From assembly GCA_003506095.1 (NCBI GenBank), contig DNWZ01000801.1, positions 1 through 22,325 on the forward strand: 22,325 nucleotides of DNA. Reading direction: 5' to 3'. This stretch comes from Planctomycetaceae bacterium. Lineage in GTDB: Bacteria; Planctomycetota; Planctomycetia; Pirellulales; Pirellulaceae. A program made the translations under genes and the position numbers. How positions within the stretch are numbered: the first letter of the stretch is position 1; each line of letters begins with the position of its first letter. Positions 1-10,423 of this stretch are shown piece after piece. The notes below the pieces were generated by a model. That model worked only from the letters and a program-made list of their open reading frames with translations, made no database searches and was not told where the DNA came from.

Positions 1-46
1 AAGCTTCTTCGGTGCAGAAGTTGTCCGGTTCGCATTGCTGGATCAT
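1..46 (-). CDS. N-terminus of an unidentified protein (cut by window start)
   Basis: On the minus strand an ATG at 46-44 opens a frame with no stop down to base 1, giving about 15 residues beginning MIQQCEPDNFCTEEA. A GGAG ribosome-binding motif lies at 59-56, nine bases before the ATG, which is why I call a real start. Too little is visible to name a product. It would be transcribed away from the PSCyt/PSD gene, so 47-542 would be a divergent intergenic region. It could be a chance frame; the only support is the ribosome-binding site and the open frame. Confidence 0.35.
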   Translation of the reverse strand, partial: MIQQCEPDNFCTEEA

Positions 47-376
47 TCGATATCACTCCGTTACTTGGTGGTTTGGCGGGGCCGTTGCGACCACGAGGCA
101 CCGGATTGGCATCCGTTGCCTGCTACGTAAAGTATGGCGCACGCCGGCGTTCATGCATACAGGGGAAATGCCTCTATTGCACTGAATTGTGCCGTCTGTT
201 TTTGGCGATGACGGAGAAACGTTGGCAACCTGCGGAAAAAAAGTCTGGCTTGCGGTCCAACATGACGCCGATGGGGTTAAACAGGACGGTTGTAATCGTC
301 AAAGCGATTCATCCGTCGCATCCACCCGATCAGCGATTCTTTTGGCCGATGTGTCGGCTAACTTGATCGGCTTCGG
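47..376. other. Intergenic stretch, no gene recognised
   Basis: Open frames exist on both strands (for example 73-366 plus), but their translations are rich in Arg, Cys and Trp, show no familiar domain and lack a ribosome-binding site. I see no RNA gene or repeat. It probably holds the upstream control region of the minus-strand edge gene. Confidence 0.4.
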
Positions 377-405
377 TTGAATCAGACCTTGCGTGCCTCT
401 ACAAT
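377..405 (+). promoter_or_regulatory. Sigma70-like promoter for the PSCyt/DUF1552 pair
   Basis: TTGAAT at 377-382 and TACAAT at 400-405 are separated by exactly 17 bases (four and five matches to the -35 and -10 consensus). Transcription would begin near 412, leaving a 5' leader of about 130 bases before the ATG at 543. Predicted by eye only. Confidence 0.45.
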
Positions 406-491
406 GAAAAGCAGCGAGACGCGGCAAAGCCGAACCGCTGCCCTCCACACCATCCCACCCAAGTTAACTGCCCACCGCCTTTAAGCTCGAC

Positions 492-508
492 CGAAAACCT
501 GGTTTTCG
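492..508. promoter_or_regulatory. 17-bp perfect palindrome, candidate operator
   Basis: CGAAAACC-T-GGTTTTCG is a perfect inverted repeat around a single central base. A further CTGGTTTTC half-site copy follows at about 519-528. It lies about 80 bases downstream of the predicted transcription start and 34 bases before the ATG at 543. A repressor site or an RNA hairpin in the leader would both fit. Confidence 0.35.
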
Positions 509-542
509 CTGCCGAGTATCCTGGTTTTCCCCGTTTTTGTTT

Positions 543-3096
<2,554 letters not shown>

Positions 3097-3110
<14 letters not shown>

Positions 3111-4473
3111 ACAATCGCAATCCGGATGGGGTTCGGTACTTTGGGGCCGAGGCCTGAATCGTCGGACTTTGCTTCGAGGTGCCGGGGCCGTCATGGGCTT
3201 GCCTTGCTTGGAAGCGATGACGCCGATGGCCAAGAGCGCGTTCGCGTCGCCTGAAACCGCCGCAAAGCCGGTGAGAATGGCGTTTCTGTTTGTGCCCAAC
3301 GGAGTGATCCAGCCGAAGTGGAATTGCGAAGGCGAGGGCACGGATTGGAAGCTTTCCGAGACCCTTTCGCCACTCGAGTCGGTGAAGTCCAAGATCAACG
3401 TGATCGATGGGCTGGCACAGGATAACGGTCGAGCGAAGGCAGACGGTGCGGGTGACCACGCGCGTGCTGCGGCAACGTTCCTGACTTCAGCTCGACCGTT
3501 GAAGACGTCCAGCCGCGTGAAGTTGGGCGTTTCGGTCGATCAAGTCGCTGCGGAGCAGTTGGCCGGAAAGACGCGTTTGTCGTCGATCGAGCTCGGTTTG
3601 GTTGGCAGCCGAAATGCAGGAAGTTGCGATTCGGGTTATTCTTGCGCCTATTCGTCGAACGTTTCATGGCGAAACGAGACGACGCCAATGGCGAAAGAAA
3701 CGATCCCGCGTCTGGCATTCGAGCGGATGTTCGGATCGGGCGATACACATCAGCGTCGCGAGCGGAACCAAGTGCGTCGCAGCATTTTGGATGTCGTTTC
3801 TGAGGACGCGAAGACGTTGATCAACAAGGTTGGCGACACGGACCGGCGGAAATTGGATGAGTATTTCAGCGGTGTACGCGAACTGGAAATGCGGATCGAA
3901 ATGACCGAAGCTCAGGATCGCGAAGCCCTGCCGGACTTGGATGTGCCGTATGGCCGTGTCGAAGCGTTTCGTGAACACGCTCGGCTGATGTTCGACCTGT
4001 TGGTGGTCGCGTTCCAGACCGATGCGACACGCGTGGCGACGTTCATGCTGGATAACGCTGGTGGTAATCGCAGTTATTCCGAGATCGGCGTCAAAGAGGC
4101 GCATCACGGCTTGAGCCATCACAGGAACGAGCCGGAGACGGTTGCGAAGATCGAAAAGATTGACCGCTATTTGGTCGAGCAGTATGCGTATTTTCTGGAA
4201 AAACTCGATTCGGTCGCTGATGGCGACGGGACGTTGCTGGACAATTCGATGATTCTTTACGGTAGCGCTTTGGGCGACGGCAACCGCCACACGCACCACG
4301 ATTTGCCGATCGTGTTAGCTGGCGGTGCCGGTGGCAAGATCCAGACGGGCCGTCGGTTGCAGTATCCAACTGACACACCGATGGGCAACTTGTTCTTGTC
4401 GATGTTGGACGTCATGGGCACGCCGGCGGAATCCTTCGGCGACAGCAGCGGCCGCCTGGTCGGTTTGACCTAA
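3097..4473 (+). CDS. DUF1552 protein, Tat-type signal
   Basis: A 458-residue protein of usual family length. The start at 3097 has an AGGAG at 3086-3090 and overlaps the end of the preceding gene; a longer in-frame start at 3046 would run deep into that gene and lacks a ribosome-binding site. The N-terminus holds NRRTLLRGAG (Arg22-Arg23) before a hydrophobic stretch, typical of Tat export of folded proteins. The C-terminal third carries the family pattern LLDNSMILYGSALGDGNRHT followed by HHDLPIVLAGG, plus a His-rich segment HHGLSHHRNEP near residue 335. DUF1552 proteins are regularly encoded next to PSCyt/PSD haem proteins, so the two products are likely periplasmic partners. Biochemical activity is unknown. 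Confidence 0.9.
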
Positions 4474-4497
4474 ATTGGCGTAGGATCCCCAGCCAAT
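4474..4497 (+). terminator. Stem-loop just after the DUF1552 stop
   Basis: ATTGGC (4474-4479) pairs with GCCAAT (4492-4497) across a 12-base loop, directly behind the stop codon. There is no T-tract, so it may be a weak terminator or a 3'-end stabiliser only. Confidence 0.3.
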
Positions 4498-4548
4498 GGG
4501 CAAAGGTAGATCCTTCGGTCGAGTAGTTAATCAAACCTGTGCGATTTT

Positions 4549-4573
4549 TCATAGGCGATGAAGCCTATACCAC
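4549..4573 (+). repeat. REP-like palindromic repeat, copy A
   Basis: The copy reads TCATAGGCGATGAAGCCTAT then ACCAC. ATAGGC (4551-4556) and GCCTAT (4563-4568) form a perfect 6-bp stem with a six-base loop. It matches copy D (5101-5129) in both arms and in the trailing CCAC. It lies at the left edge of the decayed transposase region. Confidence 0.6.
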
Positions 4574-4995
4574 GGGGGGCGATGGGTGAGGATGGGGTTT
4601 TTCCCGGCAGAAATTTCCTTCACCTTGACGTGGAAGGGCATCCGTCGTTCATCGCCGCTTGTTTGTATCGCAGTATGCCGGCAGCAGGTCTCGATTGTGA
4701 GTCGAATTGGTCGGACGAATTGGCGTTTTGCCAGCATGGCAAGCAACGCCAACGAACGCCGCGTGAGTCGATACCGCAGAGCACTCAACGTTTTACGGGC
4801 ACTCGGTGTAATCGACTTCTAGGCGTCAAGGGTTCGTTCTGGCAATTCGAAACGTTCGACCCCTACGCTCGCGACTAGGCTGAATTGTTGCGGATTATCC
4901 GGTACATCGAACAGAACCCCGTTGTTGCTGGTTTGGTCGATTAAGCGAAAGGCTACCGCTGGTCATTAGCACGCATGCGAGCAGAAAAAAAGTAA
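4558..4995 (+). pseudogene. Decayed REP-associated (RAYT/Y1-type) transposase
   Basis: One reading frame carries family blocks interrupted by stops. RFTGTRCNRLLG and SFWQFETFDPYARD are followed by TAG (4876-4878), then AELLRIIRYIEQNPVVAGLV, TAA (4942-4944), KGYRWSLARMR and TAA (4993-4995). The 'FWQ-E-FD...RD', 'RYIE-NPV-AGLV' and 'Y-WS' blocks are the C-terminal signature of REP-associated Y1 transposases. The upstream part (4558-4700) is open but shows no HUH motif, so the catalytic N-terminus is lost or diverged. All three stops are in frame, so decay was by point mutation in this part. REP-like palindromes on both sides fit the same origin. The 5' boundary is uncertain. Confidence 0.7.
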
Positions 4996-5017
4996 CACCC
5001 CCGGCAGCGCGACAACC

Positions 5018-5045
5018 AAAGTGGCATAAATTTCATTGCCTGTGA
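5018..5045 (-). repeat. REP-like repeat, inverted copy B
   Basis: Read on the minus strand it begins TCACAGGC and ends TATGCCACTTT, the same two arms as copy C at 5071-5100, with a diverged centre. It starts 23 bases after the last stop of the decayed transposase. Confidence 0.55.
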
Positions 5046-5070
5046 GGGGGTTTTGGCGAGGCGTGATGAT

Positions 5071-5129
5071 TCACAGGCTTGGGATTCCTATGCCGCTTTT
5101 TCATAGCCTGGGAAGCCTATGCCACTTTC
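5071..5129 (+). repeat. Two tandem REP-like repeats, copies C and D
   Basis: Two adjoining units of about 30 bases, 5071-5100 and 5101-5129, share the pattern TCAxAGxCT..GGGA..CCTATGCCxCTTT. Copy D contains CATAG...CTATG arms that can fold back with one mismatch. A partial fifth piece, TTCACAGGCT, lies at 5171-5180. With inverted copy B this makes a small head-to-head cluster. Confidence 0.6.
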
Positions 5130-5217
5130 ATAGCGCCTTCTCTATTGACCCAGATGCGGGGCGGCGATTATTCACAGGCTGTTCTTTAGAAGAAGGTCCA
5201 TTAACTTTTATTTGCGC

Positions 5218-7038
5218 ATGAGCATGGATGCCGATGCCAAGCCGATTCGTCGTCCACAGCGGTGGGACCAACCGCTTGACCCAACAATGTCGGAAGCGGA
5301 GGTAACATGGCTGCGGTCGCGTGCGCCATTCTGTTCGCTGGACGCTGCTAGTTTTCCCAAGACGACGCCGCTAGCGGCGGTTTTGAAGAATGACTGTCGC
5401 GTTTTACGAGTTGTCCCCGGTGAAGTGATCGTGCGAGCGGGCGATTACGGTGCCAGTGCGTTTATGGTGCTTGGTGGCGGCGTCCGTGTCGTCGTGGACC
5501 CGCTGGCACCGGCTGACTTGGGACGCAGCGAAACTCCCAAAATGTCATGGGCCGAATCGGTGCTGCGTTGGATGGGCCGCAGTCCCTATGCCGAGGTGCG
5601 GACCGAAGATAAAGTCAATGCGGACAGCAGCGATACACGAACGGGCGAGACCGACGGCCGCGCGGCGGTTTTTTTGCAAGATTTCGGAGTCATGTTGGCT
5701 GGTCGCAACACGATGCAACTCGGCCCCGGCGACATGTTTGGCGAAATAGCCGCGATGTATCGAACGCCTCATACGGCCACCGTGATCGCCGAATGCGAAG
5801 CCACGTTGGTAGAAATCCGTTGGCAGGGATTGCGTTTGCTGCAGCGTGATGCCAAGTTCGCCGCTCGGATCGAAGAGCATTTTCGCGACACTTGGCTTTT
5901 GCCGACGCTGAAAAATATCCCGCTTTTTCGATTTGTGCCAGACGAAAAGCTAATCCGAGTCGCGCATTCGACGATGCTCCGTTCGTTTGGTCGATTGGAA
6001 TGGAATGCCGACTACCGAAAGACACGAAAGCTGCCGCCTCAAGATCAGATTGCGAGCGAACAAATCGTCGCCGCAGAAGGCAATATGCCGACTGAGTTGA
6101 TCGTTGTCCGGTCTGGATTTGCCCGCACCAGCTACGCTCACGGTGCCAGCCATCGAACCACCGCCTACCTTGGCGCTGGCCAGATTTTTGGTCTTCGCGA
6201 AGTCGCTTACAATTCGTTGCGTCCGAGCTCATTACCGCCTCTGGTGATGACACAATCGTTGCGAGCTGTCGGATTCGTCGACACTCTGCACATTCCGATC
6301 GAAATGGTGGCGATTGAGATCATGCCCCATGTTCGGCGCAGCGAGTTGCCGCCAGAGTTTGCGGATTTTGCCAAGCTGGAATCTTATGGCAGCGACCGGC
6401 GATTGGAACGGCGTACTGAGCCAACCATTGCGAGCGATCCGTCGATCGTCGCGATCCGGTCCAACGAAGAAGTTGATGCGCAAACGGGCCACCGCATCGA
6501 CCACACCGGACGAATGGAGTTTGTGGTCCAGCATCGTCTGTTCAACGGTGAACAGGCGATGGTGATCGACTTGCACCGCTGCACGCGGTGCGACGATTGC
6601 GTGCGCGCGTGCGCTTCGACACATGAAGGGAATCCGCGTTTTGTGCGCGAAGGCGTGACGCATGGAAGGCTGCAATTCGTGCAGGCTTGTATGCATTGCA
6701 CCGACCCGGTTTGCATGATCGGATGTCCCACCGGAGCGATCCATCGCAACGCAGCCAACGGGGTGATTCAAATCGAAGAATCAATCTGTGTCGGTTGCGG
6801 CGTCTGTGCGAACTCATGTCCTTATGAGAACATTCGCATGATGGAAATCAGTTCGCCCGACGGAAAACCTTATGTCGACAAAGAAAAAGGACTGCCGATT
6901 GTCAAGGCGACCAAATGTGACCTCTGCCAACAGCAGCCATCAGGGCCGGCATGCGTGGCCGCTTGTCCGCATGACGCATTAACGCGAATCGACCTGACCG
7001 AACCAGGCCCTTTGCAGCAATGGCTGGCGAAACGATGA
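5218..7038 (+). CDS. Double cyclic-nucleotide-binding-like domains fused to a 4x[4Fe-4S] ferredoxin
   Basis: A 606-residue protein with no signal peptide or membrane helix, so probably cytoplasmic. Residues about 50-215 resemble a CNB domain, including GDMFGEIAAMYRTPHTATVI; a second, weaker CNB-like fold lies at about 225-385 with GQIFGLREVAY. The C-terminal 150 residues are a DmsB/HybA-type electron-transfer module with sixteen cysteines in four groups: 455/458/461/465, 491/494/499/503, 524/527/530/534 and 567/570/579/583, enough for four [4Fe-4S] clusters. In known families such subunits pass electrons between a partner enzyme and a membrane subunit. The next gene starts inside its stop codon (ATGA), suggesting coupled translation with the membrane protein. 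The phosphate-binding Arg of classical CNB domains is His185 here. The start is uncertain: ATG at 5218 or 5224, or TTG at 5212; no clear ribosome-binding site. Confidence 0.85.
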   Translation: MSMDADAKPIRRPQRWDQPLDPTMSEAEVTWLRSRAPFCSLDAASFPKTTPLAAVLKNDCRVLRVVPGEVIVRAGDYGASAFMVLGGGVRVVVDPLAPADLGRSETPKMSWAESVLRWMGRSPYAEVRTEDKVNADSSDTRTGETDGRAAVFLQDFGVMLAGRNTMQLGPGDMFGEIAAMYRTPHTATVIAECEATLVEIRWQGLRLLQRDAKFAARIEEHFRDTWLLPTLKNIPLFRFVPDEKLIRVAHSTMLRSFGRLEWNADYRKTRKLPPQDQIASEQIVAAEGNMPTELIVVRSGFARTSYAHGASHRTTAYLGAGQIFGLREVAYNSLRPSSLPPLVMTQSLRAVGFVDTLHIPIEMVAIEIMPHVRRSELPPEFADFAKLESYGSDRRLERRTEPTIASDPSIVAIRSNEEVDAQTGHRIDHTGRMEFVVQHRLFNGEQAMVIDLHRCTRCDDCVRACASTHEGNPRFVREGVTHGRLQFVQACMHCTDPVCMIGCPTGAIHRNAANGVIQIEESICVGCGVCANSCPYENIRMMEISSPDGKPYVDKEKGLPIVKATKCDLCQQQPSGPACVAACPHDALTRIDLTEPGPLQQWLAKR

Positions 7039-7898
7039 ACCAGATTACGCTTGAATCGACTCTGCCATCGCGATGGAAAGCGATTTCGATGCGCCGTCGT
7101 CGAGTGTTTGCATGTGTCGCAACGCTACTGGCGATCGAATTGTTCTGGTGCTTCAACCAATTCATCCTAGGGCGATTGGGTAACGCCTCGCTATTCTCAG
7201 GTTCTGTTTTACTAGCATGTTTGTTCATGCTGGTCGCGATCGGAGCCAGGCGTCGATTGATGATGTTGCCGCTGAGGTCGGTCAGCACCTGGCTGCAGAT
7301 CCATCTTTATACCGGCATCTTCGCGTGCGCCGTGTTCGTCATTCACGTCCCGCGAATCATCGCTAACGGATGGTTTGAAGGGATTCTGTCGTGGCTGTTC
7401 ATCACGGTGTCTGCAAGCGGAATTTACGGCATTTTTGCATCGCGGACGATCCCAAAGCGATTAACTGCGGTGCCCACACAACCTCGATACGATCGCATCG
7501 ATTGGCACCGTGATCAGTATCGAAAAGCGGGGGCCGGCATCTTTGAATCGCTAACGTCTGACAACGGCGGAGACGGATTAGAAGATTTCTACGCAAGACA
7601 GTTGCAACCCTACTTTGAATCTGGATTGCCGCTTTTGTTTCGCATTCAACCAAACCCAAGACGCCGGCGTGCCTTGTTAGCAGAATTGGGCGACTTGAAA
7701 CGATACCTCAGCGGAGACTCACTCGACGCAGCCAATCGTTTTTCGGCGTTGGTTCGCCACCGTGACGAACTCGACTATCACCACGGATTGCAATGGAAAT
7801 TGCGATCGTGGGTGATCATTCACGCCGCCCTCAGTCTCGTACTGGTCGTGTGGGCCGTGGTTCATGCCGGATTCGCTTTTGTAATGCTCGGGCGATAG
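7035..7898 (+). CDS. Five-helix membrane protein, probable di-haem b subunit
   Basis: A 287-residue protein with about five hydrophobic helices, three or four before residue 140 and the last at the C-terminus, separated by a soluble segment of about 120 residues. Two helices carry histidine pairs with identical spacing: H90 and H104 (IHLYTGIFACAVFVIH) and H263 and H277 (IHAALSLVLVVWAVVH). An i/i+14 pair on each of two helices is the usual geometry for two b haems stacked in a four-helix bundle. I infer quinone or electron exchange from this; no family name is certain. The ATG at 7035 overlaps the preceding TGA by four bases; an in-frame ATG at 7020 is possible. It sits between an iron-sulfur protein and a multihaem cytochrome, fitting a membrane conduit. 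Confidence 0.75.
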   Translation: MNQITLESTLPSRWKAISMRRRRVFACVATLLAIELFWCFNQFILGRLGNASLFSGSVLLACLFMLVAIGARRRLMMLPLRSVSTWLQIHLYTGIFACAVFVIHVPRIIANGWFEGILSWLFITVSASGIYGIFASRTIPKRLTAVPTQPRYDRIDWHRDQYRKAGAGIFESLTSDNGGDGLEDFYARQLQPYFESGLPLLFRIQPNPRRRRALLAELGDLKRYLSGDSLDAANRFSALVRHRDELDYHHGLQWKLRSWVIIHAALSLVLVVWAVVHAGFAFVMLGR

Positions 7899-7913
7899 GG
7901 AAAAAGGAATCCG

Positions 7914-10217
7914 ATGAGCCGCAATGACGTAAAGATCGCTGATCCGCCACGCAATGATCGTCCGGCTGATAAGTTTCGCTGTGGCCAACTTTGCCAAGGC
8001 GGTGGGATGGGAAATTGCCCACGCGGTCCGCGGCCTAACGGCACCTGCGATTCGGATACCGACCCATGCGAACCGGTAAGAACGTTTCGTGGATTTCGGC
8101 GTCGAATGATCAAGGCGGTTACCTTCTTAGGTATCGTCGGCATCGCTATTTGGATGTCGATTGATTCAAATGGCTTGCTCAAGCCAGGCGATTTATCGCA
8201 TCCGCATGCCGTAATTTTTAGTGGCCACTCCGGGACGAATCAATGTGCAGCCTGTCACCCCAACGCTGCCCTTTCCGTGACGCAGTGGTTCAGTGGTGAA
8301 GACGTTTTTCATAACCGTTTTGCACAAACCGACAGTTGTGTGACCTGCCATCATGTCAAAATGCCAGCCGATGTTGCCCGATCGCCGCACAATCTGTCTT
8401 CGGAACGTCTGACAGAGATTCGTGCCGCTTTGGCTGAAGCGGCAACGTCAGGCCTTGCAACCGATGAACCGGGGGCCAGGGCAGGTTTGCAATTTGCCGC
8501 GGTCTCGGTCGCAAATAAGTCATCGCACTCCTTTGATTCGATTGAGTGTGCGTCTTGCCATCGGGAACACGGCGGCGTCAATGCGATCATGACAGCAATG
8601 TCCAATGCGCAGTGCCAAAGTTGCCATAGTCGAACCTTTGAGAATTTCGGGAATGGCCATCCCGATTGGAAGGCATGGCCACATGTCGGCCCAAAAGTGT
8701 TGGCGTTTGATCACGCAACCCACCAAAGATTGTATTTCCCCAAAGCATCGCAAAAATCTGATAACGACGAAGCCGGTTCACCAGGTGTTTCCGCGGCTGC
8801 GTTGGGGCGTGCTTTCGATTGCCGCACATGCCATCCGGGGACTTCAGTCAGCAGTGGTAATCCGACCAGCTTGGTGTCGATCGGTGGCAACAATGATAGC
8901 GAACCGCTGCGGACGGTCAGCTATGAGGTTGCGTGTGCGGATTGTCATTCAGCCGGTTTACGAGAGCAAGCGAATCAGCGAATGGACTTGTTCGCACTGC
9001 CGACGATGACCGAGTCCACGGTCGCTGACTTAGGGAAATGGCCAACTGCGGCGACTGGATTTTTTGATGGCGATATCGGCCCGCTGACCCGATGGTTGAT
9101 CAGCAACCAGCCGGCCACAATCACAGCGCTGGCACGCTTGCCAGGCTCTGCATCGATCACTCAAATCGATACCGCCAATCGCGACCAAGTTCGGGCTGCG
9201 GTGGTTGCGGCTGCGTCGATCCGGCACGCGATGGATGATTTTGCAACGCGCGGCAGCAATGTGCTGACTGACCGAGAGAATGATCGCGCCGCCCAAGCGA
9301 TGCGACAAGTACTGAGAACCGTTCCGCCTCAGCTGATCGCCGACGCGCAACGCCAATGGTTCGATTCCGAACCGGCGGTTTCGAAACTCTCACCCCCGCA
9401 GTACGAAAAATCGCTAGCGATTTCCGCCCGTCCGTTTTTTAATGAAACCGATCGGCTGGCGCAGAGCCCGCCCGGTTCGTCGAGCCTTGCAGACGACCTG
9501 CTGGAAGACGAATTGTTGTTGGGCGATGCAACGTCTCAAGATGCAACTTCCGTCGATGCCGACGACGTGCTAGGTGACAGCATGTCGGGTGTAGACCAAG
9601 CAGATCCGCTTTTAGGCGATCCACTGTCAAACGATCCACTGGCCGATGATCCACTCGATTCACCGGCGGGTGCTGTCGCCGCAACCTCTGGCAATGTTCA
9701 GCGATTCGAACCTGCCAACGCATTGCCTGACGGAGGTTGGTATCGCGACGATCTGCGGCTAGCGATCTCATATCGCGGCAGTGGGCACGCGGATCCGGTC
9801 CTCAAAGCGGCCGTCGAATTGGCAGCCAACTTGCCGGGCGACGATCCGGTGCGCGGTGCACTCTTAGCAACCTCTGCGGTCGCATCGTGTGTGCGTTGCC
9901 ACGTTGGGGCGATGCGTTCCGACGCGGTCCTGTGGCGGACGCCTGTCGGCCCCCATCAGACGAAGGCGTTGACGAAGTTCTCACACCAGCCTCACTTCAA
10001 TTTGCCACAACTGTCCGACTGCTCACACTGCCACATGACCCACACCGATGCTGCCTCGATCGAGGAAATCGCAAAGCTGAAGTCGACGCCGGATTACGAT
10101 TTGGCGACCAGTCACGGATTCATTTCGCTCGGCAAAGCGGCCTGCATTTCGTGCCACACCCAAGGTGCCGCCGGCGACAATTGCACCCAATGCCATCACT
10201 ATCATTCGCAGAAGTAA
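7914..10217 (+). CDS. Membrane-anchored decahaem c-type cytochrome
   Basis: This 767-residue protein has ten CxxCH motifs, starting at C111, C142, C212, C234, C303, C341, C659, C703, C744 and C757. Six lie in an N-terminal cluster and four in a C-terminal one, with about 310 haem-free residues between. One membrane helix at about 65-83 follows an Arg-rich stretch, so the haem part should be outside the cytoplasm. Before the helix are five cysteines (23, 27, 35, 45, 52) in a Gly-rich segment. Residues about 524-583 form an acidic linker of DPL/DD repeats. AAGGAA at 7903-7908 supports the ATG at 7914. It is 15 bases behind the di-haem b-like gene, so co-transcribed. The role is inferred as the periplasmic end of an electron-transfer chain; the terminal donor or acceptor is unknown. 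Confidence 0.85.
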   Translation: MSRNDVKIADPPRNDRPADKFRCGQLCQGGGMGNCPRGPRPNGTCDSDTDPCEPVRTFRGFRRRMIKAVTFLGIVGIAIWMSIDSNGLLKPGDLSHPHAVIFSGHSGTNQCAACHPNAALSVTQWFSGEDVFHNRFAQTDSCVTCHHVKMPADVARSPHNLSSERLTEIRAALAEAATSGLATDEPGARAGLQFAAVSVANKSSHSFDSIECASCHREHGGVNAIMTAMSNAQCQSCHSRTFENFGNGHPDWKAWPHVGPKVLAFDHATHQRLYFPKASQKSDNDEAGSPGVSAAALGRAFDCRTCHPGTSVSSGNPTSLVSIGGNNDSEPLRTVSYEVACADCHSAGLREQANQRMDLFALPTMTESTVADLGKWPTAATGFFDGDIGPLTRWLISNQPATITALARLPGSASITQIDTANRDQVRAAVVAAASIRHAMDDFATRGSNVLTDRENDRAAQAMRQVLRTVPPQLIADAQRQWFDSEPAVSKLSPPQYEKSLAISARPFFNETDRLAQSPPGSSSLADDLLEDELLLGDATSQDATSVDADDVLGDSMSGVDQADPLLGDPLSNDPLADDPLDSPAGAVAATSGNVQRFEPANALPDGGWYRDDLRLAISYRGSGHADPVLKAAVELAANLPGDDPVRGALLATSAVASCVRCHVGAMRSDAVLWRTPVGPHQTKALTKFSHQPHFNLPQLSDCSHCHMTHTDAASIEEIAKLKSTPDYDLATSHGFISLGKAACISCHTQGAAGDNCTQCHHYHSQK

Positions 10218-10299
10218 TCGATAGTAAGGTGCAGTTTCTTTGCGTAACGGTGAGCGATTTGCTAGCACACAATCTTTAAAAACCTTTCTCAAAAGGATG

Positions 10300-10328
10300 T
10301 TGACACTCCGCCTAGAGCAGCCTTAAAA
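10300..10328 (+). promoter_or_regulatory. Possible promoter upstream of the hydrolase-fold gene
   Basis: TTGACA, a perfect -35, lies at 10300-10305, followed after 17 bases by TTAAAA at 10323-10328, a poor -10 (three of six). It is about 96 bases upstream of the ATG at 10424. Confidence 0.3.
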
Positions 10329-10423
10329 CGTGGATCGTTGAGTTGAATGACGCGGTGAAGAAAAAGGTAACCAAGGTTGCTCTGGCTAATCGCAAGCGTC
10401 TCCGCATCCTCCGAGAATGAACC

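Noticed and set aside
73..366. Plus-strand 97-residue frame in the left intergenic region
   Set aside because: Arg/Cys/Trp-rich translation, no ribosome-binding site and no domain; likely chance.
537..542. TTG start two codons upstream of the PSCyt gene ATG
   Set aside because: The ATG at 543 gives a normal signal peptide and is the commoner start.
3664..4299. 211-residue minus-strand frame
   Set aside because: Antisense shadow of the DUF1552 gene, whose protein shows clear family motifs.
5145..5171. TTGACC and GATTAT as a promoter for the CNB-ferredoxin gene
   Set aside because: Spacer is only 15 bases and the -10 is weak; it also overlaps a partial REP copy, so I could not support it.
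6232..6771. 179-residue minus-strand frame
   Set aside because: Antisense to the cysteine-rich ferredoxin domain; no independent coding evidence.
10316..10420. Short frame ending NDAVKKKVTKVALANRKRL before the hydrolase-fold gene
   Set aside because: It looks slightly protein-like, but is 34 codons, has no start codon and matches no family I know.
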